Shown: positions 24,307 through 33,800 of the stretch, one piece after another
How the letters are laid out: each line of letters begins with the position of its first letter
How positions within the stretch are numbered: the first letter of the stretch is position 1
NCBI GenBank assembly: GCA_947179485.1
Contig: OX359246.1
Coordinates: 6,944,001 to 7,008,000, forward strand
Source of the DNA: Allacma fusca
Lineage: Eukaryota; Arthropoda; Collembola; Symphypleona; Sminthuridae
DNA: 64,000 bases
Direction: 5' to 3'
Notes under the pieces: model-generated
Seen by the model: the letters and a program-made list of their open reading frames with translations, nothing else
What the model was told of the DNA's origin: nothing
Databases searched by the model: none
Program-made: the position numbers and the translations under genes

Positions 24307-25375
24307 GCTACGTGTTTATGGGAGGCTGCGAGGACGGTACGAGAATCTTGAACAAGGTATAGTCTATAAGAAAATTATTTAAAAACTTATTTAACATTCG
24401 AATTTTTTAAATGCATTCTGTAGTGGTTTACTTAACAACATGCTGGAACTTTTTTCAGCCCTTGGAAGTCACAGAAGAATATTATGGCTGGGATTCACCT
24501 TCTCAAGTAATTAACCTTGACCAGACATGTCCAGCCTTCGAAGGTTAGCCTTCAATGAAGGCTTCATTGAAGGCGGAATATCAATTTTCCAGAGAGTTGA
24601 GAAGGGAAGGCGGGATGGCTGAATTAATTGGGGAAGGCTGAAGAAAGCCTTCCTAGTATTATTAACAGAAAACGGAAGGCGAAGGGAGGAAGTATGTAAA
24701 GTAGCGCTCTGCTACTTAGAAGGCTTACTTAGACTTACTTCATTGCTTCTGATTTTAATAAACGAACTCAAATGAGTAAATTGTATCGCTGATTTTCAGG
24801 TGTTTTACCTGCAAAAGGGTTGTTTAAATGCATTGCTATGGTATTTCGTGTTATGAAGGCTGAATAGGAAGGAAGGCTGGTTTTTTTTGAAGGCTGAAGG
24901 CTGGATGCATTAAATTAATAAGTGAAATAGGGCTGAAGGAAGGCAAAATATTTTGATGGCTTCCGTCAATAGAAGGATGAATGAATGCGTTTTTTGAAAA
25001 AATTGCCTTCGAAGGTTTGAAGGAAGGCAATTTCATTTGGACATCTCTGACCTTGACCGTGGAGGCCGTCGCGAGAAATAATTTGTCTCGGGAATTTAAA
25101 AATCCTTATTACGCTTCCCACGTGATATTTTCCCCGTTAGATGTCACAATCAGGAAGCACAAATTAATTCGAGAATAAAAACGCTATTGAAGGTTTTTCT
25201 AAAACCTTTTTTTATTTTTCCCAGTTTATAGTGTAACCGCAGCCTTTACCGGTGTTATAGGAGAACGACTGTTGGATAAATATTATTACCACACCAAGGC
25301 CATAATTGTTGGGAGCATTATTATTTTTAGGACATTCGGCAATTTCCAGTATATAAGTATTTAATCAAATGGAAA
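24307..25375 (+). pseudogene. MFSD8/CLN7-like transporter fragment, decayed (segment of ABCA-2)
   Basis: Three exons matching the better-preserved copy at 60978-62200 can be followed: 24307-24356 (acceptor GTTTTAG, donor GTATAG), an exon from about 24430, and one from about 25227. The major facilitator homology is to MFSD8, a lysosomal 12-helix carrier. Lesions: two extra bases in the second exon (TATTAT where the other copy has TATT) shift the frame, a 528-base hAT-like element splits the intron that follows, and the third exon gains a base triplet then ends in a stop near 25365. Downstream exons present in the 61 kb copy are missing. The ATG at 24249 in front is probably intronic and not the true start. 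Clearly non-functional. Confidence 0.75.
24522..25049. mobile_element. Non-autonomous hAT-like element (528 bp) inside the MFSD8-like pseudogene
   Basis: Ends CAGACATGTCCA and TGGACATCTCTG form a 12-base terminal inverted repeat with one mismatch. An 8-base target duplication ACCTTGAC is present at 24514-24521 and 25050-25057. The other copy of the host sequence (61180-61195) has a single uninterrupted site. The interior is rich in GAAGGC/GCCTTC runs that form many overlapping inverted repeats. No transposase is encoded. Confidence 0.88.
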
Positions 25376-25919
25376 TAAATATGATTGTCATCAAATTCTT
25401 GAGCGCACACTGCCCATAATATTGTTTTTGTAGACTGGGTCATAAATTATCCAAAAAAGGTTTTCCGATATGTACCTGGCAAACGCTCTTTCTGGGGGTA
25501 TTGGTACAAACTCGAGTTTTGGTGATCCGGCGATCTAATTTCTTGCGATCGACATTTGGAATTATGTCCAACTCGAATGTTTGCAGAGCTCGTGCAGAAG
25601 ATTCGTTATCATTGCCAATTGTTTTTCCCAGTCGGACGCAATCACTTTGCCTGGTTCCTCCTTCCCAACGAATTGATACGGCAAGCTGACAGGTGCCTGC
25701 GGGAGCTACGGTTGGAGTGAAAGTATTTGCTTTCACATTAGAGCCTTCTTGAATCCCAAGAACCTCTGCTTAGCACTGACGGCCCATTTTTAAAGCGAAG
25801 CGCTTTTGTAAAATTGCTCGTTTTTGATTTTGTCCTTCTAAAGGCTCCCGCACGGGACAAGATACAACCGCTGGACCAGCGGCAAACGACCTGTTGGGTC
25901 CTGGACTTGGGAATAACGC
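25376..25919. other. Segment tail with an unrecognised minus-strand frame
   Basis: After the pseudogene, sequence shared with 48840-48930 continues. Inserted here and absent there is 25440-25736, a 98-codon minus-strand open frame of mixed composition with four cysteines and many arginines. It has no recognised family, no clear splice borders and no upstream promoter. It may be a piece of a processed or captured exon. From about 25725 the homology to the ABCA-3 segment resumes. Confidence 0.35.
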
Positions 25920-26290
25920 CTTTACTTTTTCAATTTTCAAAATTTCATGAAATTTCATAAAATTTCGAAAATTCCCTGAATTCACTTAAAAATCTAATTT
26001 AACCGTTCAAACGAATTCGTTGATCACTAAAGTCGTGGAACCTTTCCCGCCGAAATTTCATGAAATTTCGAAAATATTCCGAATTTACGTAAAATTCTGA
26101 TTTAACCGCTCAAAGGAATTCCTTGATCAATAAAATCGTCGAAAATACATTCCTCGCCACAATATTCAAAATTTTATGAAATTTCGAAAAAACTTCGAAT
26201 TGACGTGAAAACCTGGGTTAACCACAGGAACTAGATTTTAACTCATTGATCACTAAGGTGGTAAAAAATACCTTCCCTGCCTTGAAATCT
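25920..26290. repeat. Diverged tandem repeat, about 115-base period, three copies
   Basis: The phrase TTTCATGAAATTTCGAAAA recurs near 25945, 26050 and 26172, each followed by GAATT, an AAC-rich stretch and TTGATCA with AAA. Copies differ by about 20-30 percent. Each monomer contains a short palindrome (TTTCATGAAA). No coding potential. Confidence 0.7.
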
Positions 26291-28399
26291 GGCTTCGCTT
26301 TTGTTGCAATCGATGAATCCATTGCAGTTATGGATTTTTTATATTTAAACTACATCATGTAAAGCCATAGAGGGAACAATAATTCTCGAGTGTTTACGGG
26401 CAGTGCCCTAAATCGATTTGTCTTGTGTACGTCTTTACATAGACGCGATTACTCAACAACCTGTTATTGGATTAAGCTTACATGGTTTCACATGCAGTCT
26501 CCATGCATAAAGCTTGGATGAGTTCGTGGATGAGCTCAATTGGCCACACCAATTTCCGAGGTACGAAGTGAAATGAAGTTTCCTATTGTTCCTCGTTTTG
26601 ACCCCAGTACCTAATGTTTCAAAACCCTATTGATTTTGGATGCGATCATTTGACCACAGGAAATTAAAAAGATCACGCACAAAGGCAAGCCAGTAAAATT
26701 GGATCAGACAGGGACGCTGTCCAAGGAACTAACAATAAGGTCCCCGCAAGAAAACATTTATGGATGAGTTACAGTGAGGATAGCTAGGAGTCGCGCAAGT
26801 GATTCGCCCCTTGATGACTTTCCGCTTGCTACAGTAGTCACAGAGGATTTTTAATAACTGTAAACATCAGCTTTGAACCCCTTTCGTATAACTGGGTGAA
26901 ACCTCTTCCAAAGTAAAATACCTAGAAGGGTTGATCTCTCACATCCTTACTTGAGTCCCAAGAACCCACTATCCTGTCTCTCACTCTTAGGATCTCAGAA
27001 CTAAAAACAATCTTATAGGTTAACATATCTACTTTGATTTCCTAAAGGAATTTGCATAAGTTTAAGCATGCGTATTTTCATATACCGACATGCCCCCTAC
27101 GTAAGGAAGATTTCGACCTCAAAATCAATGAAATTAATTTAAATTTTTAGAGAACATAAACCACACACAATGCTGTACGTTTCGAACAGTCACAATTGAT
27201 TCATGCCGTGCTTCCAGAATAACATTGTAATTATTGTTATTTTCCATTACAGCAACTAGGATAAGACAGCAAAATTAAATCGGCACACATTGTCACAAAA
27301 CTACGTTGTTCAATACTATTAATTATTTACATGAGCATTAATCATATTTAAATAAAAGTAACAATTGTATTGGACAAAACAGGCTCACAAAGCCCATTAC
27401 ACTCGACCTCGAGAAAATTATTTTCCAAGCTAAAACTTACGAATCTCGACAATTGTCCGACAAAGAAATGAACTGATGTATGAGTTCTAGAACTTAATAA
27501 TGACATCTTATCACGCACGTATAGTAATTATGAAATTAACTTAAATTTTACACAATATACCTACGTAATTTTTCAAACAAATTAACGATAAACTGAAAAC
27601 AAGTTTCCTGAGTAAAATTTAAATCAGTTAAGCACAATTACTTAGAAGCTTTTACAATATTCAACAATACGTATGATACAGTAATTTCAATCACAATCTA
27701 CTCAGCTAATTTAGGTGTAAGCACAGCCGACACTAAAGCATAGTGAATAGATTTTACTAGTGACGTCACAAGGATATTAAATTGTATTACTCGACACTTA
27801 ACGTTCTCAGGTTCTCAGGGAAAAAAGGGTAACCAAATTTGAAAATTCCTGCTTACAAGAAAAAAAACTTATCAATTTCAAAAATCTCTGCAAAATTTGT
27901 TTCCCATAAAACTCCCTCAACAATTCCGGGAAAAAAATCCCTGGAAAGATTCTTCCCGTCTTCCTACATAAATCCGACCCCTGCCATATACACTAATGGT
28001 ACCGCGAGGGAATTACTTGCGCATTCCCCAGTATGTTGTTGGTACCACGAGAGAAAGGTACTGCGAGGGAACGGATGTGTCAATCATATCCTGTTCCCGT
28101 GCACAATTTTAAAAATAATATTTGAGCCGAATTAAAAACATGTCAAGGACTTTAAGGCGAATTTTGTTTCAGTACCCCATGTCAAATATTGTACTCACAG
28201 AATCCAAAAATTTGGCGCAGATTATGGAACAGTGTCAAAAGCTGTTATATAAAATAATAGTTTCGCTTAATCTTAATCATCTTACACAGTTTTGATTCCT
28301 TTGGTAACTAAATATGTATTGACATAGGGTGAAATGTCCAAAAGACTCCAGATAAGTCAAAAAGGAATATCCCATGGGATATTTTTATGAATGCCAGAT
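26291..28399. other. Flank of the ABCA-3 segment
   Basis: Matches 49320-50520 of the ABCA-4 segment in blocks (about 26320-27060 and 28065-28390). Between them, about 27080-28065, there is about 1 kb unique to this segment with no recognised gene, which may be another insertion; its ends were not resolved. Confidence 0.45.
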
Positions 28400-29296
28400 C
28401 ATAGATGGAAGCCCTCGCCCTCACCTCACGTGGTATATAACTAAACCTTTTCGCACTCGGTCTCATTCATAACCTCACGACAGTTTTCGCTAGAACTCGC
28501 ACTCAGACTCGTGAGGACCTATACTCTAAATCATAAGGACTCTACCTCGGCCTCATGAGTCCATAAGTACAGCATAACTGTCAGTGCATTGCAATCTGAA
28601 TCTCACGGGCCCGTGAGAATCTACTTTTAACAACATGCACTCACCGACTCACCCTCGCCTATTGAGTTTTAGTGTGATTAGAAGCGTCGCTTTCCTGAAG
28701 GTTTTGACGATGGCGAGTGCAAATAGACTTAACTGCTAACCTCGTGAGGTGATAGCAAGGTATAACTAATTACCCATCAATGGCGTGAGAAGTGCGAAAC
28801 CATCACGTGAAACCTTGTCCTGTCCTGAACCCTGGAAAAATTGTCCAGTGAAATATTTGTTCCGTATCGGCAAAAAGTTTCCCATCCAATTATTTATCCC
28901 TTGAAAAATGTATTCCATTTGGTTTCATATAGTTATCCGATTTAGTCCCTTAGTTCAGTATCACCAAGTTGAGACCATCAAACGTCAAACGTACACTTAA
29001 TTATTCAGACCTTTATCTAATTCTTCAGACTCGTGTATGGCAAAAAGGCACAGCAAAGAGGAAATGCGAGAATTATTTCGCGGGATTTAATAGTTGTTCG
29101 AACTTCATGAGGACTATCTTTTAGTACTCACACTCACCCTCGCCTTTGTATTATTACATACATTTTGCTATGCCTCGCCCTCATTATATGTGGGCCCTTC
29201 TTTTATGATAGGAACTCGCTCTCATCCCTCAAAAATTAAAGGCGAGGGATAACGGCGAGGGAAGAACTCATACCTCGTGAGAGTGCCCATCAATGC
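28400..29296. mobile_element. Inserted element (about 0.9 kb) rich in CTCGCACTC / CTCGTGAGG motifs
   Basis: The host sequence GCCAGATCGCCCAGGATA is continuous in the ABCA-4 segment (near 50552) but here is split, with GCCAGAT present at both sides (28393-28399 and 29297-29303). Ends CATAGATGG and CCATCAATG form a short imperfect inverted repeat. The interior carries many CTCACGAGG-type repeats in both orientations. It is non-coding and resembles the other hAT-like non-autonomous elements of this window. Confidence 0.65.
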
Positions 29297-29404
29297 GCCA
29301 GATCGCCCAGGATAGCAGCATAGCAATGATAGCATCCTCCTCATTGGCGGTCATGAGGATGAATTCCCTGAGTCCTACTCTTTATTTCTCCTGGCCATGC
29401 CCAC

Positions 29405-30226
29405 TAGAGCATCTCGGGCGGTTAAAATTTACGGGTAAGCCCGCAAAAAGCCCGGCCCGCACGGGCTTCGAGCGGGTACGGGTAAAAATTATTAGGTTTG
29501 ACGGGTTACGGGCGGGTACGGTCTTTTCATCGCGGTTAAAAAAGACCGTGAAAGCCCGTAAAAGCCCGTCAGAAATTCCATTAGTTGTGAATGCAGGAGC
29601 AGCGGTTGTGAATGTACATAGACTTGAATGACTTGAACGAATTTCAGACGTTTGCAATTTTAGCTTTCAAACAAACTAAGGCTTGGTGTACGATAGAGCA
29701 TCACCCCGTGGGATATTTTAGGCCCGTGCCCGTCTGTACGACTGTTACTAAATAACAAAGGCAGGTATGCAAGAAAAGTTTTATTGCATACCTGCCTTTG
29801 TTATTTAGTAAGTTTCAATTCGCTCTTTATTACTGTGGAAAATTCCATTTAGTCTAGAAGATGAATCCTGCTAGTAGTTCAAGTATTTGTAATAAGAATC
29901 CAGAAGTTAACATTGTAATAAATTCAAGAACGCCACCAGAAGTGCTTAATAAAGCCGAAATAGCAGCATAAGCTTTTGTATTGCCTTCTTAATAAACAAG
30001 GTAGTTTAACGACTGTATGTAACAGTCAAGAACACCAATATTTTAAAATAGTTTTTCAGTATTTAAGATGTATATTATTTGCGGGCGGGCTACGGGCTTT
30101 TTGTAATTTTGCGGGCCGCGCCGAGCTTTTTCGATAAACATTAATTTCGGGCCGGGCGGGTACGGGTAAAACGTTACGAGCCACGGGCGGGCACGGGCCT
30201 AAAATATCTCACGGGGTGATGCTCTA
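29405..30226. mobile_element. Composite hAT-like element with GC-rich CCCGTACGGG-type repeats
   Basis: Ends TAGAGCATC and GATGCTCTA are a perfect 9-base terminal inverted repeat, flanked by an exact 8-base duplication ATGCCCAC (29397-29404 and 30227-30234). The ABCA-4 segment has one copy of the target (near 50665). Inside, at 29694, a second inverted copy of the right end begins (TAGAGCATCACCCCGTG), so a shorter element of 533 bases (29694-30226) with inverted ends over 35 bases long is nested or arose by rearrangement. Subterminal GC-rich repeats of the GGGCGGGTACGGG type lie near both ends. No transposase frame. Confidence 0.85.
29745..29811. repeat. Perfect 28-base inverted repeat (hairpin) inside the hAT-like element
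   Basis: Left arm 29745-29772 and right arm 29784-29811 are exact reverse complements with an 11-base loop. It lies just inside the nested element and could form a strong stem in single-stranded DNA or RNA. No coding role is evident. Confidence 0.85.
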
Positions 30227-30860
30227 ATGCCCACCATGCTTAACATAGGGACATGCAGAAGTTCCTTAGAAAGATGGTACAGTTGATAAAGCAAACCCTC
30301 CTCGAATGTTATTTGGAATGGAAATGTCCAGTTTCCTTTACTTCTTTGCTCTTCAAATATGAACGAAATTTTGAAAAATCCAGAAAAGAATTTCCTTGAC
30401 AGTGGGAGCACACAAATTTATGACCCGCATTTGGACTACGGTGGGGCTAGTGGGGATTGGTAAATCGGAGTGAGGAGCAGGGTTAGGAAAAACTCCACAC
30501 TCGAAGCGACCGTCAGGAGGATGAGGATGAATAGACAAGAAAATTAGAGAAATACAAAATTTAAAACACTGATCTTCAATATGTTTCAAGAAATTGGTTC
30601 GTGTTTTATTCCATTGGTCTAAATCCAAGATTGAGACTACGGAATCCAGAAAAGTAAAGCAATTTTATAAGGAATTATCACTACTAACTACTAACAATAA
30701 GCACATTATTGCTCAAATAGCCTCAAGCGTCATGCACACTACCAGATGGAACGAAACGACTAGTGTGAAAGAGTTAATTGAGGAATACAGAGTATTTACT
30801 GCATTATAAAATAAAATTAGATTCAAATTTCAAAAAAAATACACAATTCTTTAGCGACGC
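30227..30860. other. 3' flank of ABCA-3
   Basis: Sequence shared with the corresponding flanks of ABCA-2 (15356-15772) and ABCA-4 (50660-51296). It should include the ABCA-3 3' untranslated region. Open frames here are short and not conserved between copies. No gene called. Confidence 0.6.
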
Positions 30861-33800
30861 TCACTCCGTAGCAAAATTAAAGAAAACTTGTTCTAAATCC
30901 ACCTGTCCCACGGAATAAGCCTCGAGATGGAACAACAGTTTTGCTTCTTCCATCACCGTAAAAATAAGTGACCATGGAACGGAGGAAGGCAATGTGTACT
31001 GGACAAATCCTGGATGGGCATCCCTAAGCATGCAACCTGTGTGCACACAAACAACAGGAAAAAATTCCATTCTATTCTTATAGATACTGTTTTGGAGACT
31101 ATAATTGAGGGACAGCAATTAATTGAAATTATTTAAGGAAGCGAGACTAAAATAAATTGAAACAAATCTCAATATATCCCACCTGGGAATTTACTCTCCA
31201 GAAATATACTGAACTCATCCAGCCTCGCTGGCCAGTCGTTATTATCTTGATAGACCTGGACATGGGAAATTAACAAGAAATTAATTAAACTTGAATAATT
31301 ATTAAAACAATAGGTCAAATTTGATCTAATCAATATCCATGTAAGTACTGTGGTAGTGTCAGAGAAATTTGTCCTTCCATAGGGAATTTGAGCCACCAGT
31401 TTGTATCCTGGACTCAGTTTAGACTTCAAGTGTTGCGGTGAGCCCAAACATTTGAATCGCCCTTTGACCATTATAGCCAAGTTGGAGCAGAGCGCTTCAC
31501 ATTCCTCCATATTATGAGATGTGATCACAACGGAAGTCCCAGTGTCCCTCACCAAACTTATAGCATTCCAAACATGACGTCTCGCAACGGGATCCATGCC
31601 TGCCGTCGGCTCATCCAAAAATATAACTGCGGGGTCACCCAGCATGGCTAGAGCAGTTGATAATTTCCGCTTGTTCCCGCCACTACAACAAATCAATCCC
31701 AAAAATTTAAGCCATATTTCAGATGAATATCCTATAGGACCCATGTTGACACACAAAACGTATTCAAACCTGTACGTTCCGAACTGCTTGTCCAGAAATT
31801 TACTGAAGAGTAGATTATTCGACACTTTCGTTATCAAAGCTTTGATATTTTTTTCTGGGATCCCTTTAATTCTTCCGAACATTGTGAGCGTCTCCCTTCC
31901 TGTCAACTCCTCGATGCAAGCGTCGAATTGAGGGCAATAGCCCAAATAAGAATGGGCCTTTCTTCGATGATTTTTTATTGAAAATGAATTTATGTAAGCA
32001 TCTCCAGAGGTAATGGAACAATCCCCGGTGAGCATTTTAAATGTTGTCGTTTTTCCAGCTCCATTTATTCCCAGGAGTCCAAAAATCTCTCCCTTCTTCA
32101 CTCCCAAGTTTAGATTATCCACTGCAGTGAATTTTCCTTTGTAGATTTTCGTCAGACCTCTGTAAGGATCGATGCCCAGATAATTTTATTGAAATAATTA
32201 TTACTACCACAACAACAAAAATCTTATATATTATGAGTCAATACTTTATGATCAGTGTATCGGTCAAGGCCAAGGTGGTAATTGTGGCATGAGTGATCCG
32301 TCGATTCTCATTTGAGACGTCCACATCAGAAAGTTCCATGGTTTCTGAAACCACGGAGGAAAACATGTACATTTCCCAGTAATTGAGGTTCTGGTCACTG
32401 GTAAAAATATTTCGAAGTAACGAAATTAATTATGGTTGTACTACGATATCTGTCCCAGAAATCGAATGTTTAGGTTTAAGATAACTGTCCCCGGATTACG
32501 ATAACCGTCCCTGTATTACTCTAATCAACCCCGGAAAATACGATAACCGTCTCCAAGTTTCGAATTATGAACAACTAACCTCAGTACTATGGACTCAATG
32601 ATTTCGCTACTTGTACTCCTTCTCAACCATCTCGTCCCCCCAGATGTCGATTCTGTATGGTGGTCGTTGAGGACAGTGGGGGTTAGGTTAGTTTAGGCTG
32701 TAAAGGGGTGCTTCATTGTCACGTTGGCACCCCCTTCCAGCTATAAACTAACCTAATCTGAACGTCCGAAACGACGGGTTAGGTTTTCAACAGGACACCT
32801 GCAATGGCCTCCCCTTCTAGTAATTCGGGGACGGTTGTCGTAATTTGGAACTTTGGGACCGTTATCTTAATTCGGGGACAGTTATCGTAATTCGGAACAT
32901 TCGACTTTGGGGACGGATATCGTAGTTGCCCCCAGAAAGTATTATATTTAAGTATGTAATTACCATAAATTTGTTTGAAAACGGACCGGCGGCTTGACTT
33001 GTACTTCTCAATTTTTATTCGCATTTTCCGAATGACTCCACTCTCCGACATAGCCAGCAAAAATATGCATACAAAACCGAAGATAAATAAAGACGTCAAT
33101 TGTTTCCCTATACCCAATTCGTGCCAGGAAAAGTAACTATCTTGGACTGTCAAATTCAAAGCCGGTTAAATATTTGGATAATATTGTGGAAAATAGTCAT
33201 TCAATTTTGAATTTTAATAATTAATTTCTTACAGAGTGTACAGCATTTGGACTCGGGCTTAAGTCCACACAATAGTGGCAAATCAAAGTGAACACAAGCC
33301 TTCTCAAGTTGATAGTGACTGCCGAGTTGACTAATCCCAGAGGACAGGGCATAGCTGGGAAGAATCATTGATAAATCGTGGGCTGTCTTGGCTGCATCGT
33401 GGAAACCAAATTCCGGATTGTACAACAAGGTAATTATGTTTATGCATACAATTGCTAGCGTTAAATTGGAGGATAGAATTTTGGCATAGCCTCCAGACGC
33501 ACTCTTGAGGAATTTTGAGAGGAACAAAACAAAGGGTACAAATGCCCAGCCAAACACTCCGTAGAGTATTAAATACCTAATTTGCATCGCAAATGGCTTA
33601 TACTCAATCATATCCATGTAAATTGTAGCGTACAAGGATAGAACGGCGGGGATCATAAATACTCCGAAACTAACGAGGAATTCCGCAAGCCAATATAAGG
33701 GGAGGCGGACCCCGGCAATTTGCTGCAAATGCTTCGACTTGGACTGTTGCTCTAGAACCGGGAGGATAACGAAGGCTGCTGCTATAAAGGACCCTGTTAA

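Noticed and set aside
24249-24356. ATG-started 36-codon frame in front of the MFSD8-like exons (also at 60920)
   Set aside because: Its frame does not fit the phase of the next exon. The other frame after the GTTTTAG acceptor does, and reads into TM1 homology, so the ATG part is probably intron.
29293-29657. Overlapping frames of about 90-110 codons on both strands
   Set aside because: They run across two transposon boundaries and GC-rich subterminal repeats, so they are not genes.
31169-32122. Single 317-codon frame that merges exons 19 and 20 and intron sequence of ABCA-3
   Set aside because: Paralogues have clear GT-AG borders at the same places; the merger occurs because intron 19 is a multiple of three here. 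Kept only as a possible retained intron.
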